A stretch of 64,000 nt of DNA, taken from contig NZ_JABASX010000014.1 of NCBI RefSeq assembly GCF_016107655.1, positions 1-64,000 on the forward strand. Reading direction: 5' to 3'. Both the position numbers and the translations under genes were made by a program. This document shows, piece by piece, positions 51,056-60,680 of the stretch. Source of the stretch: Brevibacterium antiquum. Its GTDB lineage: Bacteria; Actinomycetota; Actinomycetes; Actinomycetales; Brevibacteriaceae. How positions within the stretch are numbered: position 1 is the stretch's first letter; every line of letters starts with the position of its first letter. The notes below the pieces were generated by a model. That model saw nothing but the letters and a program-made list of their open reading frames with translations. It ran no database searches and was not told where the DNA came from.

Positions 51056-54000
51056 TTAAAATTCGTCGTCGCTGGGCAAGCGAGATGCCGCAGCTGCTCG
51101 GCGCGGCCTCTTGGCGGGGCGGGCTGCGCGCCGAATCTTCTCCGGTCTGGCTGCCGACGGTTCCGGCTCAGCCTCATCAGTGTCATCACTGCCACCGGCC
51201 AGAAAAGCGTTGATCTCGGCGACATGGTCACGCGTCAAGCCCTTCGCCGAGTCCGGCTGGATGATGAGGTGGTCATAGCCTGCCTCGGCCAATACGGAGC
51301 CGAGCTCGGCGACTGGCTCGTCATCGTCAATGACGACGATTCGAGCGGCAAATGGGACTTCATCGAGGAATGCCACGATGGCGTTAGTTTTGAACCATTC
51401 GTGAGGGCCGGGACCGTTTGTAGCGGTGTCAACGGCAGGAAGTTCCGGCCACCCGATGTGCTCGGCCAACACATCAGCGTCCTCGACCTCACGAGCACTC
51501 GACCAGACAATCGGGGCATCAATGGTGGCTACTGCTTTCATGATTCGTGGATCCACGACCATCGAGTCTCCGTAGCTACCTTCGGCTGGCTCGATGGTCA
51601 TCTGGCCGCGGCGGGCCGACCCTCCGAATGGTGCCAGGCATCCGTCGATGTCCAGGAACACAAGGGTCTCTGCGTCTTCGACCGAGACGGGGTCGCGGCC
51701 GCTGGCTTGCTGGTCGGTGGCGCCTTCGGCAGGAGCGCCCTCATCGGCCTCGGGCTCGTCTGCTATTTCAGTATCTTCACCGTCGGCGTCTGAAAAGAAG
51801 GAATCCCAGTCGATGTCGGCATCATCCTCTTCAGAACCAGCTGCCTCTTGAGTCTCATTGGTCGAGGTAGCTTCGGAGTCTGACAGCCCACGATCGGCGA
51901 CGTCGTCGAGATCCAAGGTGGGAGTGTCATCATCGTGGTCAAGGGGCACCTCGGCTTCGCCAGTCTCGCCAGTCTCGGCGGTGAAATCCTTAGCCCAATC
52001 AGGGATATCGCCCTCACTGACGTCGTCGATCTCGGCGAGTTCAAGGTCGAGGAGAAGATCATCGTCCACCTCGGTGGGCTCGGCTTCGTCAGCAACCAGT
52101 ACTCGACCTTCGATGACGTCTGATGAGTTATCAGGCAGGTGTTCGGTGAAGTCGATGCACTCGATGGTGGCAGGGTCGCCCATAAACGAGGCCAGGCTCT
52201 GACCGTATTCGTCGGTGGGTGAGAAATACCCTTGCAAGGCGATCGCCGGTGCCGTCACTGACTCCCACACGAGGCGACCCCGAGGAACAATTTCGCCGAG
52301 GCTGGGTGCTGAGTCCGGGTCCCGCAGCGCAGACATTTTGTCGCCATAGGACATTTTGCCCAGCGCCACACGCCCCAAGTTCGTCTTGAGGTCGGAGAGA
52401 TCATCGGGCAGCGACTTCGCCGTCATCTTCTGCGTCATCAACGACAGATTGATTCCGGCAGAACGGGCCTCGGCAGCCACCCGGCCAACAAGGAAGGCCA
52501 GACGACGCTTGCTCATATATGACCGTTCGGCAGCCAGGCGGGCCTCTTCGGCTTTCGGATCAGATTCTGGCTTCGATGGTGGCCGGGATCCAGTTGAGAC
52601 CAGGCCCAGGAACTCGTCGATGAAGACGATCATTCGCTTCGGACGTACGGTTTCAGGCAGCTCGTCGAAGGAGCTGACACCGTAGTGGCCGTTGAGTGCA
52701 GCACGTCGTTCCACCTCGGCGTAGATGGATTCCATGACAGCTCGAGCCTCATCGACAGTCGTGCAGAAGGCGGACGAGTATTTGCGGGCGAATTGGAAGT
52801 CGGCACCGTGCTTCTGCGCATCGATGAGGACGACAGAATGACCGGCAGAGAAGGCGCCGTACATCACCGACTGGGCGAAGACGCTCTTGCCACTGCCCGA
52901 ACCTCCGACAATGAGCAAGTGAGGCGTGCTCGACCAGTCGACACCATTGGGACGACCATCGATGCCGACGCCGAAGACCTGATCCTTGCCTGCGATAGGT
53001 GACTGGAAAGGGAAGCCGACGTTGTCGGGCATCGGATCGGTTCTCGACGACAGAAGGATGAACTGCTGTGGCGACGTCGGGTCAGGACTGACTTGGAGGA
53101 AGGCGTTGCCCGTCGCCGAGGTGAGCTTGCCGATCGCGGCGCGAGGCTTGGCAAGATCCATGCCGGGCAGAGTAAACGTCGTCGAGCGGACCTTGTCGTT
53201 GTATTCCAAAGTGTGGGTGCTCACCAGTGCTGGGACTTCCCCGGTCGAGGCAGAGACAACATTGGCCTCAGCGAAGGCCTTCTGCCATTCGAGGTCGACC
53301 AAGAGCGGCCGGTCACGCTTCTCATTGCCCAGACTCACGTGCTCGGGATGGGCGCCCATAACGAGGCTGACTCCAGTGGTGTTAGTCCCGGAAGTGTCTT
53401 TGAAAACAGTGGCCCACGGGATTGACAGGCGTTCCTTCATGCGCGGCAGATGCTTGCGAATGACATCGGTCGTCACTCCCCCGAGCAATGTCATATTGAC
53501 CCGCCACAGGTGCGATCCGTCATCAGCGTTCGGCGATGACAGTGGTGCGGTAGATGTCACGCCGGGTCGAGTCAGCTTCGCAGCATCGAATGCCTGGTTG
53601 ATCATCAGCTTGAGCAACCAGTCCTCAGCTGAGACTTTTGAGCTTCGGACCTGCGGTCTCAGGTAGGCCGGGGACTTTGGTACAGGCTTGGAGCGATCTG
53701 CCCACTGAACAACGATGACCTGGTTGTGCTGGTTAAAGTCATTGCCCGAACGCTCCATGTAGCCGGTGACGCCGGCCAATGCAGAGGACAGGGCTACCGA
53801 CAGCGGCTCTTCGATCTTCGGGCTCAAGTAGTCCGAGACGCGCTCATTGTTGAGAATCGAGAAAAAGCGACGGTGCAGGGTAGCTCCATCGACGAGAGTC
53901 GCATCTTGCTGAGGTGTGTCAGGAATCGGAAACGGTGCGTTGATCTTTGAGTCCAACGCTGTCATCCACTTGCCGTTCCACCAGTCTTCTTCACGGACGC

Positions 54001-55795
54001 CAGCGACTTCAGGCAGCATTTGGCGGCCCGAGTCATTCGGTGAAAGCTTGTCATCGTCGAAGGCTCCGACGTAGAGGGCCAGGCCACCCATGCGCTCTGG
54101 ATTGTCGTTGAGTGCCGCGACGCAACCGAGCTTGGCCGCGAACTGCGATTGCAAACCGCCCTTGAGTCGCATGTGGCGGACGATGCCCGGATCAATTGAC
54201 AGTCCAACGTACCAAGCAGCGACCGGCGAAGACTCGTCGTGGAGTGCAACGATGGTGGCAATGTCGGGGCGGGCGTACTGAGCGTCGTTGCAAACAGTGG
54301 CGATGGCAGACTCCAACGCGATTGAGAGCTCTTCGTCTCCCATCGAGGGGTCGGTAATCGACAAAGCCTGTTCTGTCTTCGAGGCAACAACACGGAACTG
54401 GGTTGGGTGCACACCGTTCTGGTCGGCGATCGACAAGATGGCACCAGAGACACCAGCTCCCAGCGTGGGAGTGACCTTAGCGGCATGAGTGGTCATGAAC
54501 TCAGTGGCGGAGCGTCCCTGCGGGGCATCGAAGGTGTCCACGGCGAAGGCCCCGACAATCTCGCGCGAGATCAGCCGCGGTGCTGGCTTGAACTTCAAAG
54601 ACGCCCATCTCGGCTTCCACGCCAAGATTGCGGACAGATGGGTAATCTCAGCGTCAGCCTCGGCGTCGAAGGCATCAGGCACAGAATCGGCCGGGATCTG
54701 GACAACACGGAACTCATTCGGATGGATGGAACCTTCGACCTTTTGACCGAGAGCATCCACCTGCGGTGACTCGATGACAGCGGCTGACTGCCCGGCTCCC
54801 AGTGCCGGGATGATGTCAGCCTCTTTGTCGATGAACGTCATCGCACCCTTGCCCGCCGGCGCCTGGAACGTGTCGATCAGTCCGGCACTGAGTTGGCGGC
54901 GATCGATCAAAGCTGGAGCCGGGTCGAATTTCAGATCTGCCCACCGCGGCTTCCACTCAGCACGCGCGGCCTCGCGCAACCGCCAACCACCGATGACTCG
55001 TGGGCGCACCACAGAAGCGATGACCATAAGCATCAGGCCGATTCCGCCGCAGGCAGCGAATGCCAGAGTTGGCAGACCATAGGTGGTCAACGAATGGCCG
55101 ACGAACGATTCCCAGATGGCCGCGACGATTCGCAGACCGAAACCTACGGCGATTGTGGCAACGAATCCGACGCCGACATAGATTGCCACGACAATGACTT
55201 GGAGCCCGTGAGCAGCAATGATCTTGACGAAGTCCGGTACCTCGGCGGTGATCTTCAGCGTCTTCGGCAGTGCTGACCGAAGATCCTTCACTCCCACAGC
55301 TGGCCGAGGTTCATCATCGGAGGCGAATCGGCGCGAGGCGTCATCGTAGGCGGTGATGGTGATGAAAACTGCGATCGCGTTGATGAGCCCGAAGATATGA
55401 TCGGCGATCTCGTAATCGCTGAATATCCCGAAGTGATCGAATCCGACTGGGATCATACCCACAATGATCGAGAAGGAAAGGAAGACGAACCACGACAGTC
55501 GCACCTCAGCGCCTGGCCACCACGCTTCAGGATTGAAAAACGTCGACTTCAGCGACTGCCGCGAACGGTATTTGCGCAGCTTCGCAGTCTCGTGGTCATC
55601 CGCTGGAATCGGGCGGCCGTTCTTCTTGTCAGTCAGTTCAGGCGGAGAAGCCATGAACGCGGCAATCGTGACACCAATGGGTAAGAGCACAAACCCTGGG
55701 TAGCCGAAGTAGATGGCGACAAGTGCAAAGATAGCCGCACCGGCCAGGATCAACGGGGAGTCATCACCCTTACGCTGCTGGACCTTTCTACTCAT
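51056..55795 (-). CDS. Giant FtsK-type membrane ATPase fused to a HAD-like domain
   Basis: 1579 residues. Residues 10-270 contain about six membrane helices. Two related ~95-residue units follow (about 278-375, starting EWKPRWADLKFDPAP, and 390-480, starting AWKPRWASLKFKPAP). A long linker leads to an FtsK/HerA motor with Walker A GGSGSGKS (about 960), Walker B RMIVFIDEFLG (about 1055) and a SLMTQKMT sensor. After an acidic linker (about 1240-1375) comes a HAD-like domain beginning LVFLDIDGCLAPFG (about 1383), with PIVWSSAREVEDADVLAEH and VVIDDDEP, resembling the HAD_SAK_2 group. The last 40 residues are basic. The start overlaps the NERD gene stop (ATGA). It probably translocates DNA or protein at the membrane; the HAD part may be a phosphatase or nucleic-acid end-processing unit. 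Confidence 0.8.
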   Translation of the reverse strand: MSRKVQQRKGDDSPLILAGAAIFALVAIYFGYPGFVLLPIGVTIAAFMASPPELTDKKNGRPIPADDHETAKLRKYRSRQSLKSTFFNPEAWWPGAEVRLSWFVFLSFSIIVGMIPVGFDHFGIFSDYEIADHIFGLINAIAVFITITAYDDASRRFASDDEPRPAVGVKDLRSALPKTLKITAEVPDFVKIIAAHGLQVIVVAIYVGVGFVATIAVGFGLRIVAAIWESFVGHSLTTYGLPTLAFAACGGIGLMLMVIASVVRPRVIGGWRLREAARAEWKPRWADLKFDPAPALIDRRQLSAGLIDTFQAPAGKGAMTFIDKEADIIPALGAGQSAAVIESPQVDALGQKVEGSIHPNEFRVVQIPADSVPDAFDAEADAEITHLSAILAWKPRWASLKFKPAPRLISREIVGAFAVDTFDAPQGRSATEFMTTHAAKVTPTLGAGVSGAILSIADQNGVHPTQFRVVASKTEQALSITDPSMGDEELSIALESAIATVCNDAQYARPDIATIVALHDESSPVAAWYVGLSIDPGIVRHMRLKGGLQSQFAAKLGCVAALNDNPERMGGLALYVGAFDDDKLSPNDSGRQMLPEVAGVREEDWWNGKWMTALDSKINAPFPIPDTPQQDATLVDGATLHRRFFSILNNERVSDYLSPKIEEPLSVALSSALAGVTGYMERSGNDFNQHNQVIVVQWADRSKPVPKSPAYLRPQVRSSKVSAEDWLLKLMINQAFDAAKLTRPGVTSTAPLSSPNADDGSHLWRVNMTLLGGVTTDVIRKHLPRMKERLSIPWATVFKDTSGTNTTGVSLVMGAHPEHVSLGNEKRDRPLLVDLEWQKAFAEANVVSASTGEVPALVSTHTLEYNDKVRSTTFTLPGMDLAKPRAAIGKLTSATGNAFLQVSPDPTSPQQFILLSSRTDPMPDNVGFPFQSPIAGKDQVFGVGIDGRPNGVDWSSTPHLLIVGGSGSGKSVFAQSVMYGAFSAGHSVVLIDAQKHGADFQFARKYSSAFCTTVDEARAVMESIYAEVERRAALNGHYGVSSFDELPETVRPKRMIVFIDEFLGLVSTGSRPPSKPESDPKAEEARLAAERSYMSKRRLAFLVGRVAAEARSAGINLSLMTQKMTAKSLPDDLSDLKTNLGRVALGKMSYGDKMSALRDPDSAPSLGEIVPRGRLVWESVTAPAIALQGYFSPTDEYGQSLASFMGDPATIECIDFTEHLPDNSSDVIEGRVLVADEAEPTEVDDDLLLDLELAEIDDVSEGDIPDWAKDFTAETGETGEAEVPLDHDDDTPTLDLDDVADRGLSDSEATSTNETQEAAGSEEDDADIDWDSFFSDADGEDTEIADEPEADEGAPAEGATDQQASGRDPVSVEDAETLVFLDIDGCLAPFGGSARRGQMTIEPAEGSYGDSMVVDPRIMKAVATIDAPIVWSSAREVEDADVLAEHIGWPELPAVDTATNGPGPHEWFKTNAIVAFLDEVPFAARIVVIDDDEPVAELGSVLAEAGYDHLIIQPDSAKGLTRDHVAEINAFLAGGSDDTDEAEPEPSAARPEKIRRAARPAKRPRRAAAASRLPSDDEF

Positions 55796-56544
55796 GCTCG
55801 CCCTTCGTCACTGTGATTTGTCTCGTCTTCGGCAATGCCACCGGCGACAAACGTCACGTTGCTGGTGATTTTCGAGGCAGGGGTGACCGAGGTATGGGTG
55901 GTCGGAGCCTGATCACCGGTGGGCACCGAACGAGATGGTGCGGAATAGGCAGAGGAGTCTTTGAGCAGAGTCGAGATCGCATCGACGATCGCTTGGTCAG
56001 CAGGACCGTGATCCCGGATCAGGCGGCGAACTCGAACCGCCAAGCCCTTCTTCGAAACCACCTCAGCTCGCGGGAACCTGAGGAAGTGCGTCGACATGAA
56101 GCCGGGACCCGTTGCGACCACGGCGACCAATGGTGTTGAGATCGTGGCGTGAAGCTGCCGTTTGGACATCATTGTCTGGATTGAATCGGCGGCGTGGCCC
56201 ATTCCGTTCTTCTGAGCGTGCTTGAAATGGGAGAACAAGCCTCGGTATGCCGTGGATCCCAGAGTGTAATAGGTACTGGGCTTCCAGCGTTTTGCGTCGA
56301 TGATGATGATTGTCGATCCAGTGATGACGATGTGGTCGATGTTTGCCTTCGACCAATGGGCGGGCATGGACAGGTCGTGTAGAACGACTGCGCCGTTGCT
56401 TGTGACAACAAGGTCGGTGAGCATATTGCCCACGATCTGCTCACCAATGCGGCCTACCTCGGCGACAGCTTTGTTCGCCGCCCAGGATGTGTCTTCGTTC
56501 TCGCCGAGTGATCCACCGGGAGTCCCGTAGCTTGCGCCTGACAT
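55792..56544 (-). CDS. NERD-domain nuclease-related protein
   Basis: 250 residues from ATG 56544, with AGGGG upstream and only 10 bp after the small membrane-protein gene; a longer frame extends upstream into that gene. Residues about 30-100 form a NERD domain (GRIGEQIVGNMLTDL, LHDLSMPAHWSKANIDHIVITGSTIIIIDAKRWKP) with the conserved DHIV and D-A-K pattern of a PD-(D/E)XK-type fold. The C-terminal 60 residues are Ser/Thr/Pro-rich. It is translationally coupled to the giant FtsK gene (4-bp overlap). A DNA-nicking or end-processing partner of that motor is a reasonable guess. Confidence 0.8.
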   Translation of the reverse strand: MSGASYGTPGGSLGENEDTSWAANKAVAEVGRIGEQIVGNMLTDLVVTSNGAVVLHDLSMPAHWSKANIDHIVITGSTIIIIDAKRWKPSTYYTLGSTAYRGLFSHFKHAQKNGMGHAADSIQTMMSKRQLHATISTPLVAVVATGPGFMSTHFLRFPRAEVVSKKGLAVRVRRLIRDHGPADQAIVDAISTLLKDSSAYSAPSRSVPTGDQAPTTHTSVTPASKITSNVTFVAGGIAEDETNHSDEGRA

Positions 56545-56554
56545 GAGCGCCCCT

Positions 56555-56725
56555 TCAGATGAATGCGCGAACGATGGCGCCAGCAACAACCAGTGACAAG
56601 AAGATAATTGCTACCACCACACCGGTCGTCGACTGCCAGAACGAGTTAACCTCGCTGCGCTTGTTCGAACGGACATCCTCGAGCCACTTGGAAAAACGGC
56701 CCTTGTCCTCGTCGTCATCTGCCAT
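56555..56725 (-). CDS. Small single-pass membrane protein
   Basis: 56 residues: an acidic start MADDDEDKGRFSKWL, a basic segment VRSNKRSEVNS, then one hydrophobic helix (TGVVVAIIFLSLVVAGAIV) and a short RAFI end. GGACGACGAC precedes the ATG without a perfect ribosome-binding site. It is the first gene after promoter copy 8 and is followed by the NERD and giant FtsK genes. Small one-helix proteins of this type commonly act as subunits of secretion channels; here it may be part of the transfer complex. Confidence 0.75.
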   Translation of the reverse strand: MADDDEDKGRFSKWLEDVRSNKRSEVNSFWQSTTGVVVAIIFLSLVVAGAIVRAFI

Positions 56726-56761
56726 GTCGTCGTCCTTTGCTGATTGGAACTGTCTTCACTG

Positions 56762-56790
56762 TGTCTATGCCCCTTCGCCTCCGATGAGTC
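56762..56790 (-). promoter_or_regulatory. Module promoter element copy 8
   Basis: Minus strand: GACTCA, then GCATAGACA 20 nt after the first G. The TAG in GCATAG is the stop codon of the Replic_Relax-like gene (56765-56767). It drives the operon from 56725 through at least the giant FtsK gene. Confidence 0.75.
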
Positions 56791-58165
56791 GGCGGTGGGT
56801 AGCCCACTGTTTCGACGATGTCGCCCGCGGTGGCAGATTGTGTGTAATGGTGCGCAAGCGCGGTGGCGGCAGTGTCTTTCCGAAACGAGTCTCTCGACGT
56901 TCCGGACTCATCACCGGGTGGTCATCGAGGCCAGCCGCCGCAACTTCGGAGTCAACAATTTGGACTGGTTGTTTTCCTGCACGCAGCCAGGGCGGCGTCT
57001 GACGCAGTCCGGCAGCGTTGTCGATAACGGCCAATGGCGCAAACGTGGGCTTACGTAATGCCAGAGACTCGTCGAGAAGCATCGAGCATTCTTCATCTAG
57101 GCCATGTGCCTCTGTCGATGGGCGGTAGGCAATCATGTCGAGGAAGTCAGTCGACACTTCGCCAAGTGAGGGGAACCAATCCTGCCAGTCGGTGAAGAAC
57201 ATACGGTGTCGGGAACGAACCCGGCCGGAACCTGGATTCTGCGCCGTAGCCTTGCGCAATGCTCGTTTGACGGAGCTTCGAGAAACCTTCGAATGTGAGG
57301 ACATGTCCTGGGTCGGATTGGCGATGACAAAGCACACGACGACCCCGTTGGATTCATATGGATAGGCGTCAAAGTACTCGGCCCAGCGCCCTACTTTCGT
57401 CTCGAAAGAGTCGGGAGACATCGAAGCGGTCACCTCCATGACCACTCGCACACCATCGGGGCGAATGACGACCCCGTCACCACGACGACCAGACTCGATT
57501 GGCTCTCGTCCGACTCCGGAGCCGAAGAGTAGGTCAAAGGTCGAGAACTTCTCCCCCAGCATGGTGGCAATGTCGGTGTATTCGGCCAAGCGCAACATGA
57601 GCTCTGTTGAAAGGGTGTTGTGGCGGTCATAGAGGCCACCGGAAGTCCAGGACTGACCACCGGTGACCGACACCAGCTCTGGGTAGGTCAAGTATTGTGC
57701 GAAGTCACGGTCGAAGGTCATAGTGCGAGATGGTCGGTAGAGATGCCCCAGAGTTCCGGCACGGCCCGGTGCCAGGGCTGACGACACTCGCCCCATGTCG
57801 ATGAGACCGGACGCGAACATTCCTGGGACGAATGGTGAGGTGTGGTTGAGGTGAAATTTCGCTCCAGTCAGTGCCACCATCTGCTCAGCTGTGACAGTGC
57901 GAAAGGCATCCAGGGCCGACAAGAATGCCAACTTCAAGCCCCACTGGTTGGCGCTGGTCACTCGCGCCATCGCCTCCTCTTTTTCGATGTCGAGATACTT
58001 GGGCAAATTGACTAGACCCGCCTCGTGCTGTGACTTGGCCTCGGCGAATCTCGTCCACAGCCCCTGCGATCCATGGGTCCAGAGACCGTCGTAGAACGGG
58101 TCAATTCGGTCGTGTGCCGCAAACCCTGTGTCGGCAATAGGTGAGGATAGCGATGAGAACTTCAT
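56765..58165 (-). CDS. Replic_Relax-like protein (winged helix plus degenerate nuclease-like domain)
   Basis: 466 residues, overlapping the upstream ATPase gene by 4 bp. A predicted winged helix (SALDAFRTVTAEQMVALTGAKF, about residues 82-105) is followed by a region with GDGVVIRPDGVRVVMEVTAS. This has the spacing of PD-(D/E)XK cores (Asp, then E-x-T where E-x-K is usual) and resembles the replication-relaxation family of actinobacterial and firmicute mobile elements. Given the missing Lys, nuclease activity is doubtful; DNA binding is more likely. In the absence of a canonical relaxase, this is the best candidate for recognising the origin of transfer. Confidence 0.6.
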   Translation of the reverse strand: MKFSSLSSPIADTGFAAHDRIDPFYDGLWTHGSQGLWTRFAEAKSQHEAGLVNLPKYLDIEKEEAMARVTSANQWGLKLAFLSALDAFRTVTAEQMVALTGAKFHLNHTSPFVPGMFASGLIDMGRVSSALAPGRAGTLGHLYRPSRTMTFDRDFAQYLTYPELVSVTGGQSWTSGGLYDRHNTLSTELMLRLAEYTDIATMLGEKFSTFDLLFGSGVGREPIESGRRGDGVVIRPDGVRVVMEVTASMSPDSFETKVGRWAEYFDAYPYESNGVVVCFVIANPTQDMSSHSKVSRSSVKRALRKATAQNPGSGRVRSRHRMFFTDWQDWFPSLGEVSTDFLDMIAYRPSTEAHGLDEECSMLLDESLALRKPTFAPLAVIDNAAGLRQTPPWLRAGKQPVQIVDSEVAAAGLDDHPVMSPERRETRFGKTLPPPRLRTITHNLPPRATSSKQWATHRRLIGGEGA

Positions 58166-60675
58166 GCGACACCTTCTGCAACGGTCGGGAGCTGGTATCC
58201 CTGCCTGGCGGCAAAGGCACGGCGGTCGGCCTCGAAGTTCTCCACCGACAAGGTAAAGGCCGGCAGATCATTGACGTTCGTCGACGTTTTCACCGCTGCT
58301 GTGAAGTTGGGCAGACTCGTAATGTCACTGGCCCGCCAGTCCTCACCGTTGGGGTCGAGGATGCGCACCAGTTTGTCGATGATGTCCGGGTTGCGCTGTT
58401 TATAGGCGATGAGGGTCTTCATCGACAACAGCATGTCGGCGACCTCGCTCATCAGCTGAGTCTGACGCTGCGTGGCAAAGATCGTTCGCACACCGAATGA
58501 GCGCCCCTTGTCTTGGAACCACACGACCGGTTCAGCGGTGGATCCCGCCAGCAGTGAAAGCTCGTCGGCGTAGATCGAGACCCACTGCTTCAGTACTTCC
58601 CAGCCAGAACAGGTGCGTTCAATCTGGCGCTGCAATGTGTAGAGGGCCATCGACGACATCAGTTTTGTGTTCCGCTCGGCGACCTGTTCACCTGAGATCG
58701 ACTGACCGAAATTGAGCACGGTCGGACGGAAAGCAGTAACCACCTGTTGCCAGGTGACCTTGGATCTCTTAGGGGTGAACCACCCCTCCATCTCGGCCAA
58801 CTGCGACAACTTCGTCTGTGAGGACTCAAACATCTTCAACCGCTCAGACGGGGTCTTGGTGAACGGGTAGGAGCCGTACGTCATCGCTTCGACGATCGCG
58901 TCATTGTCGGGGTTGTCGCCAGCATAGGTTTTAATCGCGGCGTGCAGGCGTTTGGCGATCGCGTCCCCGCCTCCAGTCCCTCCCGAAAGGATGTAGGCAT
59001 AGTAAACAAATGAGCGGCCCGACTCGATGACCGGCTCCAAGGGCTCAAGGTTCTCATTGGCTGACTCGGTGATCTGTGGTGTGGATTCGACAGCGAGGGC
59101 GAGAGTAAAAATCTGGCCCAGAGATGTCCTGGCACGTGATTGGATGGCGCCGTCCTCGAAGGCATAGACCAGCGCATCAACGAACTCATTAGCCCGTGAG
59201 CTCATTGATCCGCCAGTGGCAGTGAAGTCGATGCCGAACGTGTTGACGTCAGCGACATCGATGAGAACGGCAGTCTGGCCGAGAGCAGCGGCCCAGTCGA
59301 GGTAGTGCTGGGCACCATCCGGGCCCTTGTTCTCGAAGGCGATGAGTGAGTTCTTCTCTCCGGGGAATCCGGGAAAACCGGACGGGCACTTTTGTTCAAG
59401 AATGTCGAAGCCGAACAGGGCCCTGGCCAACTGAGACTTGCCCGAGCCTCTCTCTCCGATGAGTGCGACTCCGTATTGAAGCTGGGAGGCGAAGAGGTGG
59501 GCAGAGTTCCCGTCATCTGGTGCGGTGCCGACAACCGGGCCGACACGGTCAAGCAGAGGCGGTGGCACGATGCGCATCTCGGTTTGCGACTGGCCCGACA
59601 ATGCCCCCGATGCTGGTGCCGCAATCGAGGTGAAAACGGAGGCTGCGGCCTTGAACGACCAATGGTCGAGCGGATAGTCGCCGCCAAATTCTTCACGCTT
59701 GATCGTCTTATCTGGGTTCAACGTCTCCTTCCTCGGGGGTCGGATTCGCCGGCCTCCCTTATTCGGTGCAGGAAAGATGCCTGCCGTCAGGTCCAGCCAC
59801 AGGCTGCGAGCCGAACTGGGCCAGCGATCGGAGAAGCGGAGATACCAGACGATGGCGCAGGCACCGAACATGGTTCCGAAAACCATGAAGATCATCGACG
59901 GGGTTAACCAACCTGACAGGGCCTCCCAGAAGTCGCCGTGCAAGCTGGTCACCTTCTCGCTGATCGCACCCCTGTAGCCGATTACTCCAAGACACAGCAG
60001 TGCAGCCACTTGCGGAATGAGCAGGCGTTTCGACGATTTCACTGGGCGAGGATGAGTATCGAGGTCGAGACCGACCATTGAACCAGCAACGTTGGTCAAG
60101 ATGGTGTTGGAATGGTCGTGGCTTTCGTGCGAACCGGCGAAAAGTGAGACGATCACAGCGTTGGTGTCCCGTGAGTGGTGCGAACCCGAACCATGGCCGG
60201 CGTTGAAATCCAACCACTTCGTCCAGCGTTTGTTCTCCCGCTTCGATGGACTCCGAAATGTCACCGCCGCCCATTCGCCAACCGACAGCGATGCAGCGAC
60301 CTGTCGTGCGAATTCGAGATGGTCGGCGCCCACCTGGGCGTAGCGGCCGATAGTCGTGTCATCATCGACTTCGAGCACTGAAATGTAAGAGTCCGCGAGA
60401 TTGTCAGACCACGATTCGTCGACAGTCTCGACCTTCGCACCAAGAGCCCTGGCCAGGGCTCCAGCCGCATGATGAGCGTTGAGCTCACCGTCTAGAACGA
60501 GATAAGAAGCGACACCGGCTTCCCTCTTCGTCACCATGAGAGCAGCTGAACCTTTTTCGGTAGCCACTCTGATCGCTGCCTGGGCGGACTGGTTGAACGT
60601 TGCCGGGTCCAGCCGTGCTTGGGTGGTGGGCACGAAGGTCCGCACATTGGTCTGAGATGAGTTGAAACTGTCCAT
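58162..60675 (-). CDS. Membrane-anchored coupling-type ATPase (T4CP/FtsK-like)
   Basis: About 837 residues. ATG 60675 lies 5 nt after TAGATA of promoter copy 9; another in-frame ATG at 60681 would start inside the box, so 60675 is preferred and the mRNA is probably leaderless. Residues 1-210 are cytoplasmic. Two membrane helices follow (about 220-245 and 265-285). The motor domain has Walker A GERGSGKS (about 407), Walker B VSIYADELSLL (about 702) and TIFATQRQTQL as the sensor segment. This matches VirD4/TcpA-type coupling proteins that bring DNA to the channel. It is the first gene of the leftward module, coupled to the Replic_Relax-like gene. Confidence 0.8.
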   Translation of the reverse strand: MDSFNSSQTNVRTFVPTTQARLDPATFNQSAQAAIRVATEKGSAALMVTKREAGVASYLVLDGELNAHHAAGALARALGAKVETVDESWSDNLADSYISVLEVDDDTTIGRYAQVGADHLEFARQVAASLSVGEWAAVTFRSPSKRENKRWTKWLDFNAGHGSGSHHSRDTNAVIVSLFAGSHESHDHSNTILTNVAGSMVGLDLDTHPRPVKSSKRLLIPQVAALLCLGVIGYRGAISEKVTSLHGDFWEALSGWLTPSMIFMVFGTMFGACAIVWYLRFSDRWPSSARSLWLDLTAGIFPAPNKGGRRIRPPRKETLNPDKTIKREEFGGDYPLDHWSFKAAASVFTSIAAPASGALSGQSQTEMRIVPPPLLDRVGPVVGTAPDDGNSAHLFASQLQYGVALIGERGSGKSQLARALFGFDILEQKCPSGFPGFPGEKNSLIAFENKGPDGAQHYLDWAAALGQTAVLIDVADVNTFGIDFTATGGSMSSRANEFVDALVYAFEDGAIQSRARTSLGQIFTLALAVESTPQITESANENLEPLEPVIESGRSFVYYAYILSGGTGGGDAIAKRLHAAIKTYAGDNPDNDAIVEAMTYGSYPFTKTPSERLKMFESSQTKLSQLAEMEGWFTPKRSKVTWQQVVTAFRPTVLNFGQSISGEQVAERNTKLMSSMALYTLQRQIERTCSGWEVLKQWVSIYADELSLLAGSTAEPVVWFQDKGRSFGVRTIFATQRQTQLMSEVADMLLSMKTLIAYKQRNPDIIDKLVRILDPNGEDWRASDITSLPNFTAAVKTSTNVNDLPAFTLSVENFEADRRAFAARQGYQLPTVAEGVA

Positions 60676-60680
60676 ACCCA

